Positions 9,094 through 17,284 of a stretch of DNA of 64,000 nt are shown here, piece by piece. Each line of letters begins with the position of its first letter. Position 1 is the stretch's first letter. Source of the DNA: Isosphaera sp. (GTDB taxonomy: Bacteria; Planctomycetota; Planctomycetia; Gemmatales; Gemmataceae); assembly GCA_013822345.1 (NCBI GenBank), contig PNKH01000003.1, forward strand, positions 1 to 64,000, given 5' to 3'. Both the position numbers and the translations under genes were made by a program. Under the pieces are notes generated by a model. The model was given only the letters and a program-made list of their open reading frames with translations, did no database searches and had not been told where the DNA came from.

Positions 9094-9259
9094 GGTCCGG
9101 CGGGCGGTGCGGGCCCCCTTCCCTCTTCCACTCCGTTCGCGGGCGCCTACGAATCCCAGGCGATGGCGACGTTCCCGGTCGGAATCCGGGCCGACGGCAC
9201 GGGTGCTGCTTTACCCCCGGTCACGGAGCGACAACCCGCCCGACGCAAGGAGAGCAAAC

Positions 9260-9454
9260 ATGACCGCGATCACCGATACCGCCAAGACCGCCCCGGCCGC
9301 CCGGACCGCCTCCGCCGACCAGCTCCTCCGCGACCTGGCGTTCGTGCTGCGGATGACCCGGCGGGTGAAGGGCGAGCTGCTCGCCGACCGGCCGGAGGCG
9401 GCGAAGAAGGCCGCCCGCAAGGCCCCGGAGCTGGCCGCCGGCCTCGGGGTGTGA
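9260..9454 (+). CDS. Small hypothetical protein, 64 residues
   Basis: ATG 9260 has a good Shine-Dalgarno sequence (aaggag, 9248-9253). The product is rich in Ala, Arg and Lys (MTAITDTAKTAPAARTASAD, then LLRDLAFVLRMTRRVKGELL) and probably forms an amphipathic helix. No signal peptide or membrane segment is visible. I do not recognise the family. A convincing promoter and ribosome site upstream make a real gene likely. Confidence 0.6.
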   Translation: MTAITDTAKTAPAARTASADQLLRDLAFVLRMTRRVKGELLADRPEAAKKAARKAPELAAGLGV

Positions 9455-9576
9455 GCGGGCCGGGCGAACCGGAGCGCCAACGGCGGGGTGACGCCACCGA
9501 GACCCCGTCCGATGTGGGACCCAGGCCGGTGGCCCGGGGTCGACGCCAACCGTTCAGGTCGCGTCGACCCCGCTGC

Positions 9577-10359
9577 TCACTTCTTCAGCACCTTGATCTC
9601 GACCTTCCGGAACTCGACCGGGTGGCTTTCGGCCTGCAGGGCGATGTAGCCCTCCTCCAAGAGCACCTTCCCGCCGCGGGCCTTGACGAGCGGCGCCGCG
9701 TCCTTGTCCGCCTCGTCGAGCTGCGGCTCCTTGTACTCCAGCACCAGGTCGCCGTTCACGAAGTGCCGCACCGCCCCGCCGCCGTTCACCTCGATCTCGG
9801 CCGTCACCCACTGGTCGCCGTCGTAGGTCTTCGACTTCGAGCTGGTGCAGTGCGTCTTGAACAGCTTGCCGTCGAGCACGACGTGGGTGCCGGGCGAGCA
9901 CATGTTGTTCGTCGTCCGGTTCCCCTTCCCCAGCCCGCCGAGGAACTGGGCCTCGACCGACACCGGGAAGTCCTGGTCCTTCCGCATCGTCTTCGGGTCC
10001 TGGCAGTGGAACATCACCCCGCTGTTCCGGGTCGCCCACCCCGGCCCGCCCTTCGCCTGGTCGCCGACGAACCGGTACTCGACCCGCAGCCGGTAGTGCG
10101 AGAACGCGTCCTTGTAGAACAGGTGCCCGAACTTGCCCCCGAACTCGTCGTACTTGTCGTAGTTCACCGTGATCGCGCCGTCCTTGACCCGGAACGTGTC
10201 CGCGTGGTTGTCGCCCAGTTCGTACCCCTTGACCTTCGGCGTCCACCCGTCGAGGGTCTTGCCGTCGAAGAGCGGCACCCAGCCGGCGTCCTTCTTCGGC
10301 TCCTGGGCCGGGGACGCGGGGAGGGCGAGGAGCAGCGCGAGCGGGGTGAGGCGGAACAT
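9577..10359 (-). CDS. DUF1080 (3-keto-disaccharide hydrolase-like) secreted protein
   Basis: The start at 10359 gives a 260-residue protein opening with a signal peptide (MFRLTPLALLLALPASPAQ). The next segments, WVPLFDGKTLDGWTPK, FRVKDGAITVNYDK, YRLRVEYRFVGD, NSGVMFHCQ and VEAQFLGG, are typical of DUF1080, a concanavalin-like beta-sandwich very abundant in planctomycetes. Some relatives hydrolyse 3-keto-glycosides. The longer frame to 10503 reads through palindrome family C and is rejected. The product is expected to be exported. Confidence 0.85.
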   Translation of the reverse strand: MFRLTPLALLLALPASPAQEPKKDAGWVPLFDGKTLDGWTPKVKGYELGDNHADTFRVKDGAITVNYDKYDEFGGKFGHLFYKDAFSHYRLRVEYRFVGDQAKGGPGWATRNSGVMFHCQDPKTMRKDQDFPVSVEAQFLGGLGKGNRTTNNMCSPGTHVVLDGKLFKTHCTSSKSKTYDGDQWVTAEIEVNGGGAVRHFVNGDLVLEYKEPQLDEADKDAAPLVKARGGKVLLEEGYIALQAESHPVEFRKVEIKVLKK

Positions 10360-10440
10360 GGCGGCGTCCGGTGGGGGAACGGGAACCCCGGACAGTGTAC
10401 CGCTCCCCTGGGACCGCGGCCGTCCCGGCTGCGGCTTCGG

Positions 10441-10552
10441 CCTGGACCGCGGCCGTCCCGGCCGCTCCGCCTCCGGGGCGCGGGCGCGTCGCCCGTCCGA
10501 CACGATACGCCTCCGACCCGCGAAGCAGCGGCCGGGACGGCCGCGGTCCAGG
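10441..10552. repeat. Inverted repeat family C, copy 1
   Basis: Perfect 26-base arms lie at 10441-10466 and 10527-10552 (cctggaccgcggccgtcccg inward), with a 60-base centre. An extra partial left arm sits at 10409-10429. The right arm ends at the base before the stop codon of the glycosyltransferase gene, so it is positioned as that gene's terminator. Confidence 0.8.
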
Positions 10553-11695
10553 TCACGCCGCCCGCCGCCCCGCCGGCGTCCCGGTCACCCGGTCGAGGTA
10601 GCCGAACAACTCCGCCTCGAACCGGTCCTTGCGGAACCGGACCGCCTGGCGGCGGGCGGCCCGCGGGTCGAACCGGTCCGCGTCGCGCTCGAACCGCTCC
10701 ACGGCTTCGGCCACCGCGTCGACGGTCTGCTCGGCGAAGAACACCCCGGTCGGCTCCGGACCGTCGCCGAGCGGGCGGACCGTTTCCAGCGCCCCACCGC
10801 GGCCGAGCGCGACCACCGGGCAGCCGCACGCCTGCGCCTCCAGCGGGACGATGCCGAAGTCCTCCTCCCCCGGGAAGAGCAGCGCCTTCGCCCGCCGCAG
10901 GTGGTCGCGGATCACCTCGTCCGGTTGCCACCCGAGGAACGTCACCCCCGGCCCGGCGGCCGCCCGCAACTTCGCCGCGTCCTGCCCGCTGCCGATCACC
11001 ACCAGCCTCCGCCCGAGCCGCCGGCACGCCTCGACCGCCAGGTCGAACCGCTTGTACGGGGCCAGCGCCGACACCACCAGGTAGAAGTCCTCCCGGCGCT
11101 CCCCGGTCGGCGTGTAGAAGTCGGTGTCGACCGGCGGGTAGATCACCTCGGCGTCCCGGCCGTAGCATTCGCGGATGCGGTCGCGGACCGTCCGGCTGAT
11201 GGCGACGAAGTGGGTGACTCGGTCGGCGGTCCGGCGGTCCCAGGCGCGGAGCCGGCCGAGGAGCACGTCGACGGCCTTCGCCTTCAGCCGGCCGAGCGGC
11301 CCGGCGGCGCGGAAGTACGCGTCGCGCATGTGCCAGGCGTACCGCATCGGGGTGAAGCAGTAGCAGACGTGCGGCGCCCCCGGCGGCGGCACCGCCGACT
11401 TCGCCACGCAGTGGCTGAAGCTGAGCACCAGGTCGGCGTCGGCGACCCGCCACCCGGCGGCGAGCGGCATCAGCGGCAGGAGGTAGCGGTAGTACCGGTC
11501 GACCCCGGGGAGGCGGTTCAGCGGGCTAGCCCGGACGCGCTGCCGCTCGACGACCGGCGACACGCTGCCGCGGCGGTGCAGGAGCGTCAGCAGGCGGGCG
11601 CCGGGCCACCGCCGGCAGGCCGGTTCGAGGCACTTCTCCCCGCCGCGCATCCCGGTCAGCCAGTCGTGGACCAGCACCACCCGCCCGGCGTCCAT
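10553..11695 (-). CDS. GT4-family glycosyltransferase
   Basis: A 380-residue GT-B glycosyltransferase starting MDAGRVVLVHDWLTGMRGGE, the usual opening of GT4 enzymes of the WcaC/WbpY kind. The C-terminal domain shows VVSALAPYKRFDLAVEA, VIGSGQD, FLGWQPDEV, and the nucleotide-sugar binding stretch LLFPGEEDFGIVPLEAQACG with the EX7E pattern. The donor is probably a nucleoside diphosphate sugar used for exopolysaccharide or lipid-linked glycans; the acceptor is unknown. It is flanked on both sides by copies of palindrome family C. Confidence 0.85.
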   Translation of the reverse strand: MDAGRVVLVHDWLTGMRGGEKCLEPACRRWPGARLLTLLHRRGSVSPVVERQRVRASPLNRLPGVDRYYRYLLPLMPLAAGWRVADADLVLSFSHCVAKSAVPPPGAPHVCYCFTPMRYAWHMRDAYFRAAGPLGRLKAKAVDVLLGRLRAWDRRTADRVTHFVAISRTVRDRIRECYGRDAEVIYPPVDTDFYTPTGERREDFYLVVSALAPYKRFDLAVEACRRLGRRLVVIGSGQDAAKLRAAAGPGVTFLGWQPDEVIRDHLRRAKALLFPGEEDFGIVPLEAQACGCPVVALGRGGALETVRPLGDGPEPTGVFFAEQTVDAVAEAVERFERDADRFDPRAARRQAVRFRKDRFEAELFGYLDRVTGTPAGRRAA

Positions 11696-11704
11696 GCCCG
11701 TCCC

Positions 11705-11817
11705 CCTGGAGCGCGGCCGTGCCGGCCGCTCCACGTCGTCCCCGACGGATCGCTTCACGACAACCCCGAACGCCCCACACTTCCGTACGCCAGCGGCCGG
11801 GACGGCCGCGCTCCAGG
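11705..11817. repeat. Inverted repeat family C, copy 2
   Basis: The arms at 11705-11730 and 11792-11817 have 26 bases and one mismatch, with a 61-base centre. The arms match copy 1 apart from a few substitutions. The copy lies just upstream of the glycosyltransferase start and may overlap its leader. Confidence 0.75.
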
Positions 11818-12049
11818 AATGCCGAAAGGTCGTCGAGGCCCGGAGTGTACCGCCTGAGGGCAAGTCCGGAAAGGCGACCCGTGGGCGGCCGGGCAAAAGC
11901 CCGAATCGCCCCGGCCGGATTGCGTGCCGTGTGTTACCGTGTAAGCTGACGCTCAGACCGTGCGGTTCGCGCCACGCGGGAATCGCCGTCCACTCCTGCA
12001 CGTGTGACCCGGCGGGCACCGGCCCGCCGCCCGTCCCGGGGACCGCGCC

Positions 12050-12805
12050 ATGGCCTTCTCGCTGAACGTCGGCAAGTGCAGTCTGCTCGGCAACTACCGG
12101 GAGAACAACGAGGACTCGATCGACGTGAAGGCGTTCCCGGACCTGACCGTCGGGATCGTGGCCGACGGGATGGGCGGCCAGGCGGCCGGGGAGATCGCCA
12201 GCAAGCGGGCGGTCGAGATCATCCCGCGGGAGCTGCGGAAGAACCTGACCCCGCACCTGAACGGGGACGGGGTGAAGGGGGTGACCCGGCGGGCGATCGT
12301 GCAGGCGAACGAAGAGATCATGGCGATGGGTGCCCTCGACAAGGACATGAAGAACATGGGCACGACGGTGGTGATGGCGATCTGGCGGAAGGGGTCCGAG
12401 ATGTACGTGGCCGGGGTCGGCGACAGCCGGTGCTACCTCGTCCGGAACAAGAAGATCCAGCAACTGACCGTCGACCACTCGCTCGCCCAGGCGCTGGTCG
12501 AGGCCCGGACGATCAGCGCGGCCGAGGCGAAGGACCACCGGTTCCGGAACGTGCTGTGGAAGTACCTCGGGAGCAAGGAGGTCGGCGAGGGCCCGGAGGT
12601 GACGGTCGTGCCGATCCAGGCCGGGGACCGGTTCCTCCTCTGCTCCGACGGGCTGACCGGGGTCGTGCCGGACGAGCAGTTGGCCGCCGAGATCAGCGCG
12701 GCCGACGACATGCAGCAGCTCGCCGAGCGGCTCGGCCAGCTCGCCCTCGACCAGGGCTCCCGCGACAACGTCTCGGCCGTCGTGTTCGACGTGGTCGAGG
12801 GCTGA
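12050..12805 (+). CDS. PP2C-type Ser/Thr protein phosphatase
   Basis: A 251-residue soluble PPM/PP2C phosphatase, the usual partner of Hanks-type kinases, acting on phospho-Ser/Thr with Mn or Mg. Metal-site motifs are present in order: REENNED-like (RENNED, about 20-25), VADGMGG (about 42-48), VGDSR, LLCSDGLTG and GSRDNVSAVVFD. This is the compact Stp1/PrpC form with no added sensor domain. Two Ser/Thr kinases lie within 9 kb, but no operon link is visible. Confidence 0.92.
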   Translation: MAFSLNVGKCSLLGNYRENNEDSIDVKAFPDLTVGIVADGMGGQAAGEIASKRAVEIIPRELRKNLTPHLNGDGVKGVTRRAIVQANEEIMAMGALDKDMKNMGTTVVMAIWRKGSEMYVAGVGDSRCYLVRNKKIQQLTVDHSLAQALVEARTISAAEAKDHRFRNVLWKYLGSKEVGEGPEVTVVPIQAGDRFLLCSDGLTGVVPDEQLAAEISAADDMQQLAERLGQLALDQGSRDNVSAVVFDVVEG

Positions 12806-12820
12806 CCTGCGGGCTGATTG

Positions 12821-12936
12821 TAGGGTGGGCCGAGTCTTCGAGTCCCACCGCTGATTGTAGTAGGGTGGGCCGAGTCTTCGAGTCCCACCGCCTGGCGAAC
12901 CGGAGTGGTGGGACTCGAAGACTCGGCCCACCCTAC
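12821..12936. repeat. Inverted repeat family D, copy 1, with duplicated left arm
   Basis: The element begins tagggtgggccgag. The left arm is present twice, at 12821-12849 and 12861-12889, as a tandem duplication. A single right arm lies at 12907-12936. It lies between the convergent PP2C and SDR genes, so either left arm could pair with the right arm as a bidirectional terminator. Confidence 0.8.
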
Positions 12937-12951
12937 GAAACCCGAACCCCG

Positions 12952-13686
12952 TCACCAGTACATCTGCGCCGTCGGCTTGATCACCAGTTCCGGGACCGAA
13001 ACCCGCGGCGGCAGGGTCGCCACGAACAGCACGGCGTCCGCCACGTCCTCCGGCTTGAGCATCGTCGCCCGGTGCTCCTCGGTCACCGGCTTCGGGCGGA
13101 CGGCCAGGATCGGGGTGTCGATCTCGCCCGGGTAGATGTTGCTCACCCGCACCCCGCTGTCCTTCTCCTCGTTACTCAGCACCAGGCCGAGCCCGCCCAT
13201 CCCGAACTTCGCCGCCACGTACGCCGCCCCGCCGAGCGGGTTCGCCCGCTTCCCGGCCACCGACACCACGTTCACCACCACCCCGTCCTTCCGGTCGAAC
13301 ATCTGCGGCAGCACCGCCCGCGTGCAGTAGAACGCCCCGTCCAGGTTCGTCCGGATCATCATGTCCCACGCCTCCGGGGTGAGCTCCCGCAGGGTGCGGT
13401 CCTTGATGTTGGTGCCGGCGTTGTTCACCAGGACGTCGACCCGGCCGAACGCCGCGGTGGCGGCCTGGATCAGGGCGGCGCACTGGTCGGCCTTCCCCAC
13501 GTCGGCCGGGACGGTGCGGAGGGCGTCGCCGGCGGCCAGGTCGGCGGCCACGGCGACGAGCTTGGCCGCGTCCCGGCCGGCGATCACCACCTTCGCCCCC
13601 TCGCGGAGGAACAGGGCGGCCGTCGCCTTCCCGACCCCCGACCCGCCGCCGGTCACCACCGCCACCTTGTCCGCGAGCTTGCCCAT
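12952..13686 (-). CDS. Short-chain dehydrogenase/reductase
   Basis: A 244-residue classical SDR oxidoreductase using NAD(P)H. It shows the TGGGSGVGKATA glycine motif (about 12-23), NNAGTN, the catalytic Ser in VVSVAGKR, and the YxxxK pair in AAYVAAKFG. The later IYPGEIDTP matches the PG motif. The substrate is unknown; the sequence is generic for 3-oxoacyl-reductase-like or sugar/alcohol dehydrogenases. It is divergent from prfB across about 110 bp. Confidence 0.85.
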   Translation of the reverse strand: MGKLADKVAVVTGGGSGVGKATAALFLREGAKVVIAGRDAAKLVAVAADLAAGDALRTVPADVGKADQCAALIQAATAAFGRVDVLVNNAGTNIKDRTLRELTPEAWDMMIRTNLDGAFYCTRAVLPQMFDRKDGVVVNVVSVAGKRANPLGGAAYVAAKFGMGGLGLVLSNEEKDSGVRVSNIYPGEIDTPILAVRPKPVTEEHRATMLKPEDVADAVLFVATLPPRVSVPELVIKPTAQMYW

Positions 13687-13798
13687 CGCCGCCCCCGGTC
13701 TTCGGCCTTCATCCGGTGAACCCCGCCCGCTATGCTACCGTCTAACCCACGGGGCGGCACGCCGCCGCCCGTCCACTTCCGTCCGAAGGACGACGCCG

Positions 13799-14918
13799 AT
13801 GAACCCGGACCTCCGCCGCCGGACCGACGAGCTGTGCGCCCGCCTCACCCAGCTGCGGGACTCTCTTTGACATCCCCGGCAAAACCGCCCAGCGCGACGC
13901 CCTCGACGCCAAGCAGTCCGAGCCGGACTTCTGGGGCAACCCGGACAAGGCCAAGGGCGTGATCGGCCAGCTCAAGGTGTTCAACTCGCTGCTCAAGCCG
14001 TACGAGGAGCTGACCGCCGCCGCCACCGAGCTGAAGGCGATGGCCGAGCTGGCCGAGGAGGACGAGTCGTTCGAGGCCGAGATGGCCCCCGCCCTGGACG
14101 CGGCGGAGCGGAAGTACGAGGCGTTCGAGCTCCAGGCGATGATGAGCGGGAAGCACGACGCGGCGTCGGCGGTGGTGTCGATCAAGCCCGGGGCCGGCGG
14201 GACCGACGCCTGCGACTGGGCCGAGATCCTGTACCGGGCCTACGCCCGGTGGGCGAACCGGCACGGGTTCACCCTCGAGGACGTGGACGAGGAGCCGAAC
14301 CTGGAGGCCGGCCTCCAGAGCGTGTCGTTCAAGGTCGTCGGGCCGTACGCCTACGGGTACCTGCAGAGCGAGATCGGGGTCCACCGGCTGGTCCGGATGA
14401 GCCCGTTCGGCAGCGGCGACACCCGCCAGACCTCGTTCGCCGCCGTCGACGTGCTCCCGGAGCTGCCGGACGACATCGAGATCGTCATCAAGGACGGCGA
14501 CCTGGAGTGGCAGCACTTCAGCACCGGCGGCCCCGGCGGGCAGCACCAGAACAAGACGCAGTCCGGGGCCCGGTGCATCCACAAGCCGACCGGGGTGCGG
14601 GCCGAGAGCCGGGTGGACAAGAGCCAGCACAAGAACAAGGACAACGCCCTGAAGCTGCTGAAGGCCCGGCTGTACGCGATCGAGGAGCAGAAGCGGATGG
14701 GCGACGTGGTCAAGCACTACGACGCGAAGGGCGAGATCGCGTTCGGGTCGCAGATCCGCAGCTACGTGATGCAGCCGTACACCCTGGTGCGGGAGGAGCG
14801 GGACGGGATCGACCTGAAGACCCCGGCCATCGCCGAGGTCCTCGACGGCGGGTTCGACCCGTTCATGCACGCCTTCCTCCGGCACAAGACGGCGAAGCAG
14901 AACAAGCAGAAGAAGTAG
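13799..14918 (+). CDS. prfB: Peptide chain release factor 2 with programmed +1 frameshift
   Basis: RF2 ends translation at UGA and UAA. The zero frame runs from ATG 13799 for 23 codons and stops at TGA 13868-13870, directly after CTT, giving the classic CTT-TGA-C slip site. The +1 frame continues from GAC 13869 (DIPGK, then DFW) to 14918. The product is about 373 residues with the anticodon-like SPF tripeptide (RMSPFGSG) and the catalytic GGQ (GGPGGQHQNKTQSG). The stimulatory Shine-Dalgarno-like run before the slip site is weak (gcggga). The frameshift lets RF2 regulate its own level. The TAG stop belongs to repeat family E. Confidence 0.95.
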
Positions 14919-15009
14919 CCACGGATGGACACGGATGAAACACGGATCAGACAGAAGAGGAAGTCTTGTTCTGTCTGATCCGTGTTTCATCCGTGTCCAT
15001 CCGTGGCTA
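14916..15009. repeat. 41-bp perfect inverted repeat (family E)
   Basis: The arms at 14916-14956 and 14969-15009 are exact reverse complements with a 12-base loop. Each end reads TAGCCACGG outward-in, and the first TAG is the prfB stop codon. The element fills the whole prfB-tsaE gap, so it probably forms the prfB terminator. Its base composition is visibly less GC-rich than the genes around it. Confidence 0.9.
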
Positions 15010-15019
15010 ACTTGTCTTG

Positions 15020-15487
15020 ATGACCCGCACCATCGACATCCCCGACCTCGCGGCGACCGAGGCGTTCGGCCGGCGGCTCGGCGAGCTGCTGTTCCCCGGG
15101 GCGGTGGTCGCGCTCGTCGGCCAGCTCGGGGCCGGGAAGACGCACCTCACCCGCGCCGTCGCCGAAGGGTTGGGCGTGCGCAACCCGGCGGCCGTGACCA
15201 GCCCGACATTCGTGCTGATCCAGGAGTACCCCGCCCGCCTTCCGATCTACCACTTCGACGCCTACCGCCTGTCCGGCCCGCGCGAGTTCGCCGAACTCGG
15301 GGCGGACGAATACTTCCGCGGCGACGGCGTCTGCTTGGTCGAGTGGGCCGACAAGGTCGAAGCCACGCTCCCGGCCGAGCACGTCCGGGTCGAGATCGCG
15401 GTCGTCGACGAGACCCGCCGGCGGTTCGACCTCACCGCGACGGGCGGGCGGTACGAAGAACTCCTCCGCCACCTCACCTCTGGCTGA
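15020..15487 (+). CDS. tsaE: tRNA threonylcarbamoyladenosine biosynthesis ATPase
   Basis: TsaE is the P-loop ATPase that works with TsaB and TsaD to make the t6A37 modification of ANN-decoding tRNAs. The 155-residue product has Walker A GQLGAGKT (about 34-41), TSPTFVLIQEY, the YHFDAYRL segment and the VEWADKVE motif near the C-terminus, all diagnostic of TsaE. ATG 15020 is preferred over the TTG three bases earlier. tsaB and tsaD are not in the window. Confidence 0.93.
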   Translation: MTRTIDIPDLAATEAFGRRLGELLFPGAVVALVGQLGAGKTHLTRAVAEGLGVRNPAAVTSPTFVLIQEYPARLPIYHFDAYRLSGPREFAELGADEYFRGDGVCLVEWADKVEATLPAEHVRVEIAVVDETRRRFDLTATGGRYEELLRHLTSG

Positions 15488-15586
15488 CAACCCATCGCCC
15501 CGGCGGGAAGTCGCCCGCCCCGGTTTAGACTTTCTCCCGAACCTACCGCATACTTCCCCGGAGTCTGCCCCGCCGCCCGGACGACG

Positions 15587-17284
15587 GTGCCCCGAATGTC
15601 ACGCCCGGCGCCACCGGCCGAGAACCACACCCTCCTCCAGACCACCGCCCCGGTCGGCCCGGCGACCCCCGGCCCGGCCACCTACCCGTTCCTCCAGCCG
15701 CCGACCGGGGCGGACGAGCTCGGCCGGGTCGGGAACTACCGCGTCCGCCGGCTCCTCGGGGCCGGCGGGATGGGGATGGTGTTCGCCGCCGACGACCTCG
15801 CCCTCGGCCGGCCGGTCGCCCTGAAGGTGATGCGGCCGCTGCCGGCGGCCGAGCAGCAGAGCGGGTGGCGGCGGTTCGTCCGGGAGGCCCGGGCCCTGGC
15901 CGCGATCCGGCACGACCACCTCGTCGGGGTGTACCAGGCGTTCCGCCGCGGGGCGGACGTGTTCCTGGCGATGGAGCTGCTGGAGGGCGAGCCGCTCGAC
16001 GCCTGGGTCCGCCGCCCGAACCGGCCGGCCCCGGCGGAGGTCGTCCGGGTCACCCGGGAGACGGCCGCCGGGCTCGCCGCCCTGCACGCCCGCGGGCTCA
16101 TCCACCGGGACATCAAGCCGGCGAACATCTGGGTCCAGGCCCCGGGCGGGCGGGTCAAGATCCTCGACCTCGGCCTGGTGCGGGCGGTCCACGAGGACAC
16201 CCACCTGACCGAGTCCGGGGCGGTCGTCGGCACCCCGGCGTACATGAGCCCGGAGCAGGTCCGGGGCCGCCCGCTCGACGCCCGGACCGACCTGTTCAGC
16301 CTCGGGTGCGTCGTCTTCGCCCTGTGCACCGGCCGCACCCCGTTCGTCGCCGACAACCTGATGGCCCAGGCCGCCGCCCTGGCGGCCGACGACCCGCCGG
16401 CCGTCCGCGACCTGAACCCGGCGGTCCCGGCCGCCCTGTCCGACCTCGTCGCGGACCTGTTGGCGAAGGACCCGGCCGCCCGCCCGGCGTCGGCGGACGA
16501 GGTGATCGCCCGGCTCGACGGGGCGGACCGGCCGTCCCGGACCGCCCGGGCGGGCGGGCCGCGCCCGGGCGATTCGAAGTCGGCCGGGACCCGCCCGTGG
16601 GCGGTGGCCTTCGACGTGGCCGAGGTGGCCGGGGGCGCGACCGAGTCGGGGAAGACCGCCCGGTCGAAGCGGAAGAAGCGGCGCGGGCCGCGGCCGTCGT
16701 TCCTGCGGCGGCACCGGTTCGCGGTCGCCGCCGGGGTCTGCCTGGCGGCCGCCGGGGTGGGGCTGGTCGCCGTCGCCGGCCGGGGCAAGCCCGCCGCGCC
16801 CACGCCCGCCCCGGAGGCGGCGGAGACGACCCCGAAGCCCCCGCCGCCCAAGCCGGCCGAGCCCGAGTTCCTCCGGAACCTCCAGCCGTCCGCGGCGGTC
16901 GGGTGGCCGATGCCGAAGCTCCCGCCGGAGGTGGACGGCTCCGTCCGGGTCAACGGGAAGGTGTCGCCGAACGGGATGTTCATGCACCCGACCCCACCCC
17001 ACCTGGACCCGGTCCGCGTGACCTACAACCTGGGCAAGCGGTACGCCCGGTTCACGGCCGGGATGGCGATGAACGACTCGGCCCCGTACAAGGCGTCGCC
17101 GGTCACGTTCGTGGTCCTCCGGGACGGGGTCGAGTGGCGGTCCCGCGAGGTGGGGTTCGCGAACGGCTCCCCGACGTGCGACCTGGATGTCCGCGGGGTC
17201 GAGACGCTGACGATCGGGGTCGATGTCCGCGGCGGGCCGTGGGGCGCCCACGCCGTCTGGGTCGAGCCGCTGCTCACGAGGTGA
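15587..17284 (+). CDS. Membrane Ser/Thr kinase with C-terminal NPCBM-like domain
   Basis: A Hanks-type kinase of 565 residues. The GxGxxG loop is LLGAGGMGMVF (about 56-66), the ATP lysine is in VALKVM (about K80), the catalytic loop is HRDIKPAN (about 173-180), the DFG equivalent is DLG (ILDLGLV), and APE reads SPE. A Lys/Arg patch precedes one membrane helix (FAVAAGVCLAAAGVGLVAVAG), then a Pro-rich linker. The last 110 residues (VNGKVSPNGMFMHPTPP to GAHAVWVEPLL) look like an NPCBM/NEW2 carbohydrate-binding domain facing outside. This suggests a receptor kinase sensing a glycan. The start may be GTG 15587 or ATG 15596. Its end overlaps the convergent next gene by 11 bases. Confidence 0.85.
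   Translation: MPRMSRPAPPAENHTLLQTTAPVGPATPGPATYPFLQPPTGADELGRVGNYRVRRLLGAGGMGMVFAADDLALGRPVALKVMRPLPAAEQQSGWRRFVREARALAAIRHDHLVGVYQAFRRGADVFLAMELLEGEPLDAWVRRPNRPAPAEVVRVTRETAAGLAALHARGLIHRDIKPANIWVQAPGGRVKILDLGLVRAVHEDTHLTESGAVVGTPAYMSPEQVRGRPLDARTDLFSLGCVVFALCTGRTPFVADNLMAQAAALAADDPPAVRDLNPAVPAALSDLVADLLAKDPAARPASADEVIARLDGADRPSRTARAGGPRPGDSKSAGTRPWAVAFDVAEVAGGATESGKTARSKRKKRRGPRPSFLRRHRFAVAAGVCLAAAGVGLVAVAGRGKPAAPTPAPEAAETTPKPPPPKPAEPEFLRNLQPSAAVGWPMPKLPPEVDGSVRVNGKVSPNGMFMHPTPPHLDPVRVTYNLGKRYARFTAGMAMNDSAPYKASPVTFVVLRDGVEWRSREVGFANGSPTCDLDVRGVETLTIGVDVRGGPWGAHAVWVEPLLTR

Noticed and set aside
13868-13870. TGA in prfB as a disabling mutation
   Set aside because: Position, CTT-TGA-C context and continuation in the +1 frame fit the conserved programmed frameshift of RF2.
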